Shown: one piece after another, positions 44,226 through 55,821 of the stretch
Numbering within the stretch: the first letter of the stretch is position 1
How the letters are laid out: every line of letters starts with the position of its first letter
Source: Aporrectodea caliginosa
Lineage: Eukaryota > Annelida > Clitellata > Crassiclitellata > Lumbricidae
NCBI GenBank assembly: GCA_020284085.1
Contig: JACEVL010000478.1
Coordinates: forward strand, 1,743,939-1,807,938
Direction of reading: 5' to 3'
DNA length: 64,000 bases
Translations under genes and position numbers: made by a program
Notes under the pieces: model-generated
Told to the model about the DNA's origin: nothing
Database searches by the model: none
Seen by the model: only the letters and a program-made list of their open reading frames with translations

Positions 44226-45215
44226 CTAACTCGTTAAACATTCACGAGTTCAAGAGTCCGAGGCCCAAGATGAAAATCTAATACTAGGCCTACAGCGAAA
44301 CATGTTGCGAGTAAGTATCACATTCATCGAGGTTTTCTACAATGATACCTTCTCTATATCGCTGATCATAGGCATTATGAGATTTGATGAATTCGCCAAG
44401 AATCGGTACACATGGGATTGACCTGGGAGTGACTTTGGTCAGCTAATCTGACCCCACTTGACCCTAAAGTGACTTGAAGTCGACTTGCTGAACATTTTAA
44501 AACTTTATTATCTCGCACTGACTGGTCTGAAGTAAGGCATACCTGTGCTCGTACTGATCCTGATGATTCTTAAGAGTTATTTATATCACTATAGGCAAAT
44601 TTGGTTATAATGCAGCTTTTCCTCTCAAAAGACAACATACTAAGCCACAATGGGAGTTTAAAAAAATTGATGACTCCTGGTTTGCTTAAGTCATATCAAA
44701 GCTGAAAAAAACAATACTATGGATCTGAATTTTTAAAATGTAATCATGATATCAAAAACAGGTTATAAGAAATATATGCCACATTGGGGATAAGATAAAT
44801 GGTATTAGTAGTCTATATATTAATGATAAGAATGTGACTGATGCTGGTATCATTGTGACGATTAGCAGTTATAATTAATCGTGGTTGGACCCAGAATTAA
44901 AGGTTACGCTCTTTGCCCCTGCGAATAGGCGCTTGTGAGTGACCGCCTAATTGTGCAATAATTTTTAAGGTTATCTAACATCTATCTCGACTAGTTTGGA
45001 TAAAAAATAAAACTGTGGAAAAAGTCATAGCCATTCATTGTTAACAAACCAAGATGATCAGTAATTTCTTTTAATATTTGCAAAATCTTGGGGGCGCAAA
45101 TGCTCCCTTCCCCCTCCGTACGCCCATGTTTGGAGTTAGGGCCCCGGATGTCTTAATCCGGCTCTTGGTTTAGGGCCTCTGGACGTCCTAATCCAACCCT
45201 GCCGACATATGCGCC
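44212..45215. repeat. Segment paralogous to 23760-24296 plus 27764-28200
   Basis: Collinear with the two separated blocks and therefore the uninterrupted form of that locus. It includes a promoter-block relic at 44246-44265. No gene is seen. Confidence 0.75.
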
Positions 45216-45660
45216 CCGACGTTCGGCAGAGGAACGAACTCAACGAAGGCAGCTTTCCACTAAGAACAAAATTAATACGTTCAGTTAACTCGTCAGTTGC
45301 AGGTGGTTTCCAACAGTTATGGGACTATTTCAATGCTCGATTACCTCCGGAGTATTGCGCACAATTTACAAATTTAGTCGGCATGTCGGCATTAAACTGT
45401 CTGACAAGTTAGAGGAACTTATGACAATCGTCTTTCAAAAGATAAAACCTGTTATTGTGTAACTGTCAGCCTGGCAACATACTTTCTTTTTTAGAATGTT
45501 TTATTAGTTAGCCTACTACCTAGTTTATTATTTAGATGTATGAAAATGTCGTGCACTGTGCCGCTTTCGCTATGTCTCATTTTTCGTCTCATTCAATAGG
45601 CAGAGCCGGGCGCATTTGTCGGGGCGCATTTGTCACGAGCGCAAATGTCGGTTAACCGTT
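45185..45660 (+). other. Unidentified segment with a 67-codon open frame
   Basis: The open frame 45209-45412 (includes 'GGFQQLWDYFNARLPPEY') is not recognised. Around it, 'GACATATGCGCCCCGAC' (45205) and 'GTCGGGGCGCATTTGTC' (45617) are roughly inverted, which suggests a small transposable element. Function unknown. Confidence 0.35.
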
Positions 45661-46210
45661 TCCTTTCCGCTACCCTCCAAAAAGGTAGACTCAGTCTTTC
45701 ATTCGCCAGATGGCGTTGGAAAATGAGCAGTCGGACGTGATGGGCGCCTTGCATGGCTGCCATACAGTTAAATTCGACTCCTGTAATAACTTGTGATCAT
45801 CCGTTCATATTACGAATTGTAATCATACTGCGGAGTGTCAGCTTCATATAGTCTAATAAACGCAGATTATTATTATTTTCTTTTATTATTATTGTTATTA
45901 TTATTATTACTATTACTATTAATATTAATATTACATACATGTCATTTTAATACCTATGTTCATGATAAATGTCATAAACCCAACTTCTCTTTACGCAAAC
46001 ATTATTTGTTATCAGTCCAAGTACTACTTTAAAAAATTATTTTCATCAATCCAGCTTCCATTAAAGCAAGAACTATATTCATAAATCCAATCTACTTAAA
46101 CAAGAATTATTCTCTGTCTGCATTGGGCCTACTTTCCAATGAGGTTTGACTACTAAGCTATGAACACCTGTTTCATGGGAAGTTAATAAGACAAAGCAGT
46201 ATAAAATAAA
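45660..46210. other. Intergenic, interspersed repeat only
   Basis: 'gggcgccttgcatggct' to 'ttgtgatcatccgttcat' (45735-45815) also occurs at 34990-35075. A T/A-rich microsatellite follows at 45865-45940. No gene is seen. Confidence 0.5.
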
Positions 46211-46756
46211 CATAACAATTAGCCTACGAAACAAAAAGGTTCAAGCTATTACAGAGCCATTTTACAGATACAGCATGAAGCAAATATTCGGTATTGAAAA
46301 TCCAAAAACTCATGTAGTTTGACCACTGCTAGATCCAGAAGGGCAATTCCTGGATTTCGAGAGAGGACCTTGTTCGATGAATAATGAATTTAGTAACTCA
46401 TCAGTGACGCTGGATTCAGCGAACATCGAGAAAATTATCATGTCATATTGCCCTAGCCATGCTAATGCTTCATCTGTAGGCCCGTCCAAAGGATATTTGG
46501 GCCCCTACGCAGGTTCTATCGTCTGTCAGGAAATCTCCAAACACAAACCACAACACCTTCAGACTGAGAGCCCAACTGTTGGTTGCCACTTGCCACGAAG
46601 CATTAATGTCAAATTTGCGAATGCCTTCCAAACGAAATGTTAAAACCTTAAATGTTTTAATGGTAAAATCCGATTGTTGCCGCAAAAGGCGACGTCCTTT
46701 GATGGATATCTACCGTTGATGAATGCCAATTGGTATCCTACAGCAATGAACAGTAG
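46210..46756. repeat. Dioxygenase 3' flank (copy F), diverged from 1210-1875 and 11900-12530
   Basis: Collinear with the 3' flanks of A and B ('gacaaa', 'gcatgaagcaaat', 'gaccactg', 'cctagc(t/c)atgctaat', 'ttgccgcaa' and so on). It is separated from copy F by the LINE at 46757-52486, which shows that the LINE inserted into the flank. Confidence 0.75.
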
Positions 46757-47150
46757 TTCAAAATCAAATCAAATCATTTATTTGGTGACCAACAAACAAC
46801 AGTAGTACACAATCAATGGGAAAGTAGAGTCACACAGGGGACCCTGAAAGGGTCTTACGGCCCCGCTAAGTAGGGCCCCCTAAGGTTGCAGTACAGCCTC
46901 ATGAGGAAAGCCAATGTATTTAACTGGTCTGAAACTAAGCGTATTAAACAACAAAACGATAAATCTTAACTAATGACTCAGCAACACACATATTAGGTCA
47001 TCAGTCAATTTGTGTGAATATCTATGACACAATTAACTTAGGCTCACATTTAAACTCATTTTAAACATGTTAATTTCAAACATTTTAAACATGTGGATGG
47101 GGTGGATAAGTAACTGCTGTTGTATCAAAAAGGTTCTTGGGAGCCCTGGG

Positions 47151-50100
47151 TCAGTCATTTCCAATTAAAAAGTGACGCAGCCCTCTTTTGAAGAGGCATA
47201 AATTAGGGAGTTCCCTAATAGACTGTGGAATCTCGTTCCAAGTTGATGCCCCTATATATCTGACAGAGAATAGTCGGGTATTTGTGTGGGCAAAAGGTTT
47301 GTGGTACAGATTAGAAGTTCTAGTCATGTGGGAGTGGATGTCCGAAGTGTGACGAAAAAACTTATTAAATACTGGAGGTAGGAGGCCACGATCATATCGG
47401 AACATAAACTCCCCTATCTGAGCACTTCTTATCTGGTCGATTTGCAGGAAATTAAGCTCTTGGAATTTATTTTGGTGTGGGCCCCGTAAGGGATTCGAGC
47501 CACATAACGAACTGCTCGTTTTTGTAAGATAACTAATCTTGCAAGACTGGTTTTATAGGTTGAAGCCCAAACTATATTGCAATATGTTAAGTAGGGGTAG
47601 ATGAGGGTGTAATATAGTGTTTTACGGATTTCGGGCGGTACTAGTTGCGAAGTGCGAGATAGTATACCAATATTTTTGGATATTTTGATAGATATATTTT
47701 TTATGTGTTCTTTCCAGGAAAGGTGCTGATCTATGTACACCCCTAGAAACTTAGTCGTTACTACTTGGGTGATTGGGGTACCCTCTATACATATCCTTAA
47801 ATGTTCAGGAGGACTGCCTTTCCTGTGGGATTTAAAGAGTATATAGTTAGTTTTTTCAAGGTTAAGAGTTAATTTATTAGCATGGAACCACTCAGTTATG
47901 AATTTTAACTCTGTGTTTACAGTGGAGTACAGGGAGTCTAGAGAAGTATGGGAATAAAATACATTAGAATCATCAGCAAATAGTATAAAGAACATGAGGG
48001 AGGAAGCATTTGGTAAATCATTAATATAAATTAGGAATAATAGGGGACCTAGAATAGATCCCTGCGGAACTCCAAAGTTAATGTTCCGTAAGTCCGAGAG
48101 AGAACCATTACAACTAACTAGCTGGGACCTGTTCATAAAATAACTGATAAACCATTCAAGCTGGGTACCTCGGATTCCATAGCTATTTAGTTTTTTTTAT
48201 TAGGATAGCATGATTTACAGTATCGAATGCCTTGGCAAGATCGAAGAATAGTCCAATGGAGTATTCGTTATTTTCAATAGCATTTGAAATTTTATCCTGC
48301 ATACTTAGTAGAGGCATATATGGAGAGTGACCAGGTTGGAACCCATGCTGTGAAGGAAAGAGAATCTCTGTTTTCGTAATATAACTACTAAGGCGTTCAT
48401 ACATTGCTTTTTCAAAGAATTTACAGAAGTACGGTAGCACCGAGATTGGTCTATAATTAGAAACTTCGTCCCTAGCCCCCTTTTTAAATACTGGAACGAC
48501 CTTGGCGATTTTTAGGGCTTCTGGAAAGACCCCAGAGTTAAATGAACAATTTATTAATTCTGCTAACGGGTAAGCTATACTGGGTAAAGTGGATGCAGCA
48601 ATAATAGGGTCAATGTCATCAACTCCTTTGGCATGGGAATTACGGATGGTTTGGCCAAGGCGTATTATTTCTTCAGGAGAGGTATCACTAAGTCCGAAGG
48701 AGTCTTGATGAGCTGCAGGCATATATTTCTCAAATGAGCATGATGTAAGTGGGATTTTTTCTCCAGAGATTGGGCAATACCCGTAAAGTAACTATTAAAC
48801 TTATTAGCAATTTCTCGTGGATCAGATATCTTATTTTCATTGATTTTTAGAGATGTAATGTTGGTATCGTGGTTATCACTTGTTCCAATTAGCTCTCGTA
48901 GAAGGCTCCAGGTTTTCTTCAAATTATTACTATATTTACAAAATTCGGCTGCATAATAATGTTTTTCTGCTTGTAAACGGACTGTTTTAAATTTGTTCCT
49001 ATAGGTAACAAAGTTATTTTTATTTCTTTCGTTTGGGCTCCTAATGTATTTCAAGTATAGTGAGGATTTCTTTTTGCAGGACTTAAGTAAACCCTGTGTC
49101 ATCCAGGGCTTCTTTGGGAAGGAATTGCCCCTGTAGTTTACAGTGGTAAGTGGGAAGGATTGGTCATAGCATTCTTTATATTTGGATATAAATAAATCAT
49201 AGGCCCCATTTACATCATGATTAGCACATGCTTCAGACACTGAAAACCAATTAATACCAGCAATAGATTCAGAAAAGGCTGCACTCCTTTCCACTGAGAT
49301 ATTTCTACGCTTAGCATTTAGGAGTTTATTATTTAGTATTGGCCCATTCTCAAACCAAGCAAGAATGGGCAGGTGGTCAGAAATATCTGCAGCCACAATT
49401 GAGGATCTAATAACTTTAGGCCAAACAGTTGTATAGATGTTGTCTATTAGTGTAGAAGTAAGGGGGGTTATTCTAGTAGGTCTAGTTATTAATGGTAGGA
49501 GATGGTGAGCGGTCATACAACTATAGAAATCTGCAGTAGCCCTATGCTCAGTAATCTTAAGAAGGTCAATATTAAAGTCACCTATTAGTGTTAGTTCTTT
49601 TGATTTCTTAGAGAGTTCAGTGATAAGGCAGTCAATTTCACTTATGAACTTGTCCATATTTTGTCCGGGTGGTCTGTAAATAACCCCCATTGTAGTAGTA
49701 CCTATTTTCTGGGGAATACGCACAAATAATCCTTCAAAAGAAGTAAATGGGGTGGAATTCTTTCCTTCATTATCAAGTAGCTCATATGAAATTCCCTCTT
49801 TAATTAGAAACCCCACCCCACCTCCCTTGGATGTCCCTCTCGATCTATGAATAAAATTATATCCAGGTATATTTACCAGGTCCATTTGATTATCTTCCAG
49901 CCAGGTTTCACTAAGCGCCAAGATAGTTACAGGTAAGAAGTGCAATAGATCCTTAATTTCAGATAGCTTAGGCAAAAGGCTGCGGCAGTTGATGTGTAGT
50001 ATTGACAATAATGGGGAAGAAGGTGTAAATTCAGAGCTTAGGGAATTTGGGGTGGAGTAACTACTATCATAAGCTAGATCATTGAAATAGTTACAGTCAG

Positions 50101-50398
50101 GATCTAGGTCAAGGCAGTTCAGTAGGGGACGATTTTCAGTTTCGTCAATCACAAGGTTAAGGCTTTGCGCCTTGGGGATGTTTTTAGGCTGTGAGCTATG
50201 CCGGTCATCTTGGATCACCCCATCCACAAGCATCTCATCATCTTCAATGAAGTTAAATGGGAATATCATATTTAAACAATCAGCACATGAGCATACATCA
50301 GTTACACATGTAGAACATAAATTAGTCCTAATTTGCCTAAAAGGCCTAATTGACTCTGTTTGGTCAACATTAAAGTTCGTGTGTGAGTCGTAGTCCAT
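47151..50398 (-). pseudogene. LINE ORF2: endonuclease-reverse transcriptase, three frameshifts
   Basis: The N-terminus has a Cys-rich patch (C28, C31, C36, C38, C41). An APE-type endonuclease follows: 'LSILHINCRSLLPK', 'SETWL', 'LIGDFNIDLL', 'IDNIYTT', 'SDHLPIL'. The reverse transcriptase shows 'VVPVFKKG', 'NYRPISVLP', 'LAKAFDTVNH', '[13 protein letters not shown]' and the FADD catalytic box in '[12 protein letters not shown]', then a C-terminal 'LTYCNIVWA' and 'GASTWNEIP' end. The frame changes near 48765 (A6 run), 48190 (A8 run) and 47480 (A4 run); there are no other stops. It nicks target DNA and copies its own RNA in related elements. Full length is about 1080 aa. Not functional as written. 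Confidence 0.88.
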
Positions 50399-50544
50399 CG
50401 GTCTGCCATCAGGCAGGTCTATTTTAGACTGATATAAACTGGCGACTTATGCAAAACATTCACAGCAGTTTCTAGTTCAATTAGTCTGGAGAAGATTATG
50501 GTTATATCTTAACTAAGTGTAACTATAAAACAAAAGAACGAAAG

Positions 50545-50845
50545 TACATAGCCCCAGGCTTGGGGTAGGCATCTATGACTACGATTGCACATCAACAGTT
50601 AGGTTCACGAAATGAATTAGTACACAAAAACAGTGAACTTACATCGCCCCAGGCTTGGGGTAGGCATCTATGACTACGATTGCACATCAACAGTTAGGTT
50701 CACGAAATGAATTAGTACACAAAAACAGTGAACTTACATCGCCCCAGGCTTGGGGTAGGCATCTATGACTACGATTGCACATCAACCAGTGCAGTTAGGT
50801 TCACGAAATGAGTTAATACACACACAAAAACCGTGAACTAAAGAG
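50545..50845. repeat. 95-bp tandem repeat, three units, within the LINE
   Basis: GCCCCAGGCTTGGGG recurs at 50551, 50646 and 50741 with an exact 95-bp spacing. The units are nearly identical; the third carries a small insertion. They lie between ORF1 and ORF2, just upstream of the ORF2 start. Confidence 0.92.
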
Positions 50846-51693
50846 GGGATATAGGGTAGACTGGTTGGTTAAAATCTACACATACTGTAGGTCGTCAAAA
50901 TCAAATCAGAAATAAATTACACAGGTCCGTTCAAGACCCTGGTAAATCAAGTCAGAATCAAATCAAAACCAAAACAGGCAAGTTTAGTACCAGAGGGGGC
51001 TCTAGTAATCAACTGAAGAGAACAGCTGTCCATACTCTCCCATAGAAGCATACTGGATCATTGGACAGCCTCAAATTGGGCCGACGGTATACTCATATCC
51101 GAGAAGTGCCCAACACTCATAATGTAAATGATCATTTGATTAAACTATGTGCAAACGTGTTTATAAAAAAAGAAAAATGACCATAAAATGCGAACACAAC
51201 AGGCAACTAACATGGGTAACATGTGTACAACTGTGGATCAAGTGAGAGATGATCCGAGACAGCCAAAGTGCAGTCAAAGCTAAATTTACTTTTTTTCAAA
51301 GAAAAAAAGAAACAGAGAGGAATGATTTTTTAACTCCTCTGGGAGACGAAGGTGAATAGTGCATCTGTAAATCCCAAGTAAGCAATACTCATAACCATGG
51401 TATGCAGATGGGGAAAAACCAAAAAATAAAACCATTGACTAACTTGAATGAGCATACTCTTGTCATGGTGTGCAAAAAAAGTACTGGGATTAATAACACC
51501 AGATAACAGAAACAGAGGAAGTAATGACTAGCATATGTATTAAAACCAGAAAGTTACTTGAGTCTTGAGACGGAGAATCGTAGAAGGTAGATGGTTAAAG
51601 GATCTACAAACAATTTGTAGACCATCGAGGTAGTCCAGTCCTGGTAATGGAATAAGAGTCCTGGTAATGGTGATTTGGTTATGAGAGACATCT

Positions 51694-52386
51694 TTACTTG
51701 ATCAGGTTGTCATCCAGTTGATCGAGTGTAGTGAGAGAGTCGATTCTTGTTGGTTTTTCGCTCGAGGAGTCGGATCGTCGCAGGTAAACTCTTCCCCCGT
51801 TCGTCCATGTTGAGTGGATTGTGTGAGATTTTGCAAGTTTTCTTGTTTTAGCATAAATCTGGGAATTCCGTTGGGTCAGGTGTTCATTTATGTAGACAGC
51901 TGAAGCTCCCATTCTGGGCTCGTCGCGGAGGGATCTTCTTGAGGCATACACAGAGTCTCGTGCTCTTTTTCTCACAAATCCCACGATCAGAGGGCGAGGG
52001 TTGTTCCCCCGACCAGGAATCCTGTACGCAAAGGAGATGTCTGCTTCAGTGATATGAAGCTGTAGCCGGTTTGTGCAGAGGTCCAAAAGTTCCGGGATTG
52101 GTGATTTATTTGTGAGAAAATTATCCTCTGAGGACGGTTCGGCAAGTCCGTGAATGATGAGGTTGTTTTGCCGTATGTTGTTTTGTACCTCGTCTAGTTT
52201 CATGCTTTGTTGGGCATTTTCCGTTTCGAGCGCCGTTATTTTTTGGTTTTGTGATTCACAGAATTTTGCAAGAAGGCCGTCTGTAATACGCTCCACAATG
52301 CCCTCTAATTTAACCGTAAATTCATCCATGAGTCGACTGAACATGCCCTCAATAACTGGGGTGAAGCGTGTGGTTAGTTGGACCAT
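51694..52386 (-). CDS. LINE ORF1 protein (coiled coil + RRM-like domain)
   Basis: The 230-aa open frame contains a heptad-rich stretch (about residues 45-68, 'ITALETENAQQSMKL'), then 'NNLIIHGLAE' and 'ISFAYRIPGRGNNPRPLIVGF'. This matches the L1/CR1-type ORF1 ('transposase 22') RNA-binding domain. Such proteins trimerise through the coiled coil and coat the element's RNA. An ATG at 52455-52457 (MSKKGQK...) may be the real start, but lies in another frame, implying one more small indel. Intact from residue 1 of the listed frame. Confidence 0.75.
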   Translation of the reverse strand: MVQLTTRFTPVIEGMFSRLMDEFTVKLEGIVERITDGLLAKFCESQNQKITALETENAQQSMKLDEVQNNIRQNNLIIHGLAEPSSEDNFLTNKSPIPELLDLCTNRLQLHITEADISFAYRIPGRGNNPRPLIVGFVRKRARDSVYASRRSLRDEPRMGASAVYINEHLTQRNSQIYAKTRKLAKSHTIHSTWTNGGRVYLRRSDSSSEKPTRIDSLTTLDQLDDNLIK

Positions 52387-52718
52387 AAGTACCTCGCTTA
52401 CTCGCGGATCCTGGATCTGTTCAAGTAACTCTTCAATTTTTGCCCCTTCTTCGACATGACTGGTGATTTACCTTTCGTAAGAATCAAGTATTCAAATATC
52501 CGAAAAGTTTGAGTTATAATGAATCTCCAGAAGTTGAATTATTTCACAATAAAATTCGCAAATTAAATCAGTCGCGTGACGCCCGTGTTTATCCGCTGGC
52601 CGCCATCTTATCAAGTTGGATAAACCTACACAAAAAATGTAATGGCTATTCATACAAGTTTTTCCTCACAGTTATTAACGCGACAATCTTCGCCAAAGAT
52701 CATTTCTCCAAGGTGTTT

Positions 52719-53747
52719 TCAAATAGGTCCCTGGTGGTCATTGAATAGGCTGGCTAAAATACGTCTTGGCGGAGTAGAGCATTTGTCCTTGCTGTGCTGT
52801 ACGGTCCTATTGTCAATCATGGCGACGTCTTTCTGTTGCCATTTGAAGGACACATTGACTTCATCATAGACTTGCTTCAAAGTCTCAATCTTTTCAGCGC
52901 TGACCGTATCAAAGTTGGGAAAAAGGACGTTAAAATTTTTGAAGTCATTTGTGTACTGCGCAAGCAAGAAAACTGGGAAGACCGAATTGAACCACATCGT
53001 CTTACCCGTTCTCTTATCGACGCGGATCGCCGGCAGTACTTCAGATATTGTCTTCATAGATCCGTCATCTTGCCACTCGAAGTCGTAACCAGTAGCCTTG
53101 GCTACTCTCTCGGCTTCCTCCTTATTTGAGGTGAAGAACATTGACTGCCAGCCCCGTCCGTATGAAACTCTGGGATCATTCCCATCTGAGGCGACCTTCA
53201 AATAGCGCAGTCCCTCCCTTTCGAGGCGATTGACGAAATCTTTATCTCGCTCTACCATCTTGCGGTAAACAATGTTCGATAAAGCAAGCGGAGTGTTACC
53301 TCCCTCCTTGGGTGGAATATCGCAGTAGAAGAAGAGGATGAGAGGGTACTCGCTCATGTGCGCCATCTCATGATGGAATGGAATTATAAATTCAGGGGGC
53401 GTATCACTGGCTATGTAGACATTACCAACGACTTTGGTTCTCACACCTAGGCCTCCCGCATATGGGAATGGATTGTAGCCATAGGCTTTGGCGAATTCGT
53501 CGAACTCTTTCGGTGTGTCTAAGGGAAATCCTCGGTAGAGGATCGCTCCGTACTTGAGGAGAAGACCCTCGATGACCTTGAGGTTCTTCTTGACCCAGTC
53601 ATTCCAGAACTGGGCGTCTTTTTCCTTGAAGGCGTCGGTTGGACTCAGAATTAGTGGAAATGATAGACCGTCGAAGACTTTCTGTTCCTTGATGTTCACT
53701 GATTTGACCCCTTCAGGAAGGTCAGGCACGTTCACTTCATTCGGCAT
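52719..53747 (-). CDS. TauD/TfdA-like 2OG-Fe(II) dioxygenase, copy F (intact)
   Basis: The 342-aa product begins MPNEVNVPDLPEGVKS and ends QGPI, same subfamily as A and B. Active-site residues: H125-x-E127 in 'PFHHEMAHM', T152, 'MIDNRTVQH' (H318) and 'PPRRIL' (R328/R329). Differences from B cluster at residues 94-100 ('FPYAGGL') and about 255-285 ('NSVFPVFLLAQYTNDF', 'NVLFPNFDTV'), again the variable loops. It is flanked on the 3' side by a LINE insertion and on the 5' side by a hAT element inside its putative 5'UTR intron. Start chosen by conservation with all paralogues and the acceptor 20 nt upstream. Confidence 0.93.
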   Translation of the reverse strand: MPNEVNVPDLPEGVKSVNIKEQKVFDGLSFPLILSPTDAFKEKDAQFWNDWVKKNLKVIEGLLLKYGAILYRGFPLDTPKEFDEFAKAYGYNPFPYAGGLGVRTKVVGNVYIASDTPPEFIIPFHHEMAHMSEYPLILFFYCDIPPKEGGNTPLALSNIVYRKMVERDKDFVNRLEREGLRYLKVASDGNDPRVSYGRGWQSMFFTSNKEEAERVAKATGYDFEWQDDGSMKTISEVLPAIRVDKRTGKTMWFNSVFPVFLLAQYTNDFKNFNVLFPNFDTVSAEKIETLKQVYDEVNVSFKWQQKDVAMIDNRTVQHSKDKCSTPPRRILASLFNDHQGPI

Positions 53748-53812
53748 GGTTGATTGATGACAACTCTCTGCAGAAATAATAAGACAGAAGAAGTTTATCG
53801 ATCAATCAATCA

Positions 53813-55821
53813 CAGGCCTGCCGCCAAAAATCCGGGCCCAAAAGGTCACGGGCCTCTAAACTATCTTTAGGCTTTATGAGAATTTTAGGCAGATTACAAT
53901 ACCTATGGAGTGCCACAGGGATCTGTGCTTGGTCCTCTGCAGTTTCTTTTATATGTTTACGATATGCCAAATTCGGTCCCAGGTACTGATATACGACTAT
54001 TTGCTGATGATACAAATATTTTCTTTCATGTATGTAAAATAGCAGACCTGCATGCAAAACGCTAGCGCCATTTTAAATAACTTGTGTGATTGGTTTTTGG
54101 CTAATCAAATGTCTTTTAACAAAGATAAGACGTCCTATATGTTTTTCGACTACAAAAGAAAAACATCCTCTGATGACATTGGTCTTTCATTGGACAATGC
54201 TCGATTGTCATGTGAAAGTTCCTGTAAGTACCTTGGGGTAATCATTGATGAAAAACTAAATTGGAAAGAACATATTGAGTATGTTATTACAAAAATAAAG
54301 AAATTCATTGGGATTTCTTCAGGTAAAGAAATAAGTAAAATTGTCGCATCTTAAAACATTTATTTTTTGCATTAATTTACCCTCACTTGTTGTATGGAGT
54401 GGAAATTTATTCCGCTGTAAAACATGTCTGCTTTATCTTTCTTTTGGTTCTCTGCCTTCTATAGGCAGGTTCGTACGTCCAATATCGCCATTCATCACGT
54501 TTTCTTGCTCTTTCCTTCAGTTTGCTGTGTCTCCTCCATCATGTCCACCAACATCATTCTCGGTCCTCTTGTCTTCCTCCATTCCACTCAACATCATTCT
54601 AGAAGGGAGTCTTCCTCTTGTAAGAATTAGGCTATGCTTTATATCGCTGAAATATTATGTATTAATCGCATCCTACGTACATGTGCATTGCAATGTAGGC
54701 CTACCCCTCTTAGTAGCCTACACCTGTTGCTAATTTATACCGAAATTATAATCTTCTTCCGATAGCAGAACTGTGTAAATTTAGACTATTATGGGTTGTC
54801 AATAAATTAATGTGTTCATAAATTGGATGTTCCACTTATATTTCATGATTATTTCAAAATTAATGCTGATGTTCATTCTCATTATACAAGGAACAGTAGT
54901 AATACCTTCATACCTAAGTTTTTCTCTAAAAAAGGACTGATAACAACTCGCTACTGTGGTGCTAAATGGTGGTCTGAACTTCCAAGCCACATTAGAAACA
55001 TAACTTCAATTAGAAGTTTTAAATGTATGCTAAAGTTGCACTTGATTAATTCCTTGTGCTTGTAGATGTTACAGGGTACCTGGAGGTATTGTATGAGTTT
55101 TGTATCACGAGGTTTCAGTTCAGAAATGTGCAGTATATAGTAAAATAATAGTCACAATTGTGGCTTGCTTAAATTGTGGCTTGCCCTCTCAAGTTGTATG
55201 TGTTTGCTTCCCAGCAGGAAATAATGGATTATTAACAATTAATTGTCATGAGACTGGTGTGTTAAATCGTACTAGTATTTTGTACGCGCTCTCTTAAAAC
55301 ATGTGTATTATATTAGCATTAATAGGGTGGCCGGCGAGATGAGTCCTATGAGACTTCACTGGTAGCCCACCACTCAGTTTGTATAATTTGTGTATTGTGA
55401 TTTTGCTTTATTTGGTGGTGAATAAACTACTTACTTACTAAACTGAAATCTTAAAAGAGCGGATACAACTGAACGAAATACAATTTATGTATGCAACTAT
55501 GATTTCATTCAGTTGTTGTTTTCAATAAAATAAGCTTCAAATTTATTCTAATCAAAGAGCAAAAGTTCTTACACGAAGTTCGGCAAGCGGGCGTGTTGTA
55601 TACGAAAAAAAGTGATAAGTGAGGTAATATTCAGATGCTTTAAGTTCAATCTGATTATAGTTAAGTATGAGTGATATCACATTTGAAAACGGCAATAAAT
55701 CAAAAACTTTGTGCAACTGTTCAAAATATTTTCTCAAGTTGATTGCGGGCCCAGCCCTGGCCCTTAAAAGTCTCCGGGTCCCTGGGCATTTGCTCCGCCC
55801 AGCCCACTCTCGGCGGGCCTG
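53813..55821. mobile_element. hAT-like element with CAGGCCTG ends
   Basis: The 8-bp duplication ATCAATCA (53805-53812, 55822-55829) flanks inverted ends CAGGCCTGCCG and CGGCGGGCCTG. Most of its interior is a LINE fragment on the plus strand; no transposase was recognised. The host sequence is itself TCAA-repetitive, so the TSD is less decisive than usual. Confidence 0.75.
53870..55440 (+). mobile_element. LINE RT fragment inside the hAT-like element
   Basis: Plus-strand frames carry '[22 protein letters not shown]', '[12 protein letters not shown]' (FADD box), 'LCDWFLANQMSFNKDKTSYM' and 'CKYLGVIIDEKLNWKEHI'. After a roughly 450-bp unrelated stretch come 'DVHSHYTRNSS' and 'GAKWWSELPSHIRN'. 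The tail is (TTAC)n near 55425-55440. Several frameshifts are present. It is related to, but distinct from, the 47-50 kb LINE. Confidence 0.75.

Larger units (their letters stand above)
46757..52486 (-). mobile_element. Nearly full-length non-LTR retrotransposon (CR1/L2 group)
   Basis: The minus strand, 5' to 3', has ORF1 (51694 to about 52459), a 1.3-kb spacer with a 95-bp tandem repeat, ORF2 with endonuclease and reverse transcriptase (50398-47151), and a 3' UTR ending in AAATGATTTGATTTGA-like tail repeats (46757-46780). It is the largest retroelement in the window. ORF2 is interrupted only by a few frameshifts in short A runs, so it is young or the sequence has indel errors. It inserted in the 3' flank of dioxygenase copy F. 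Confidence 0.88.
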
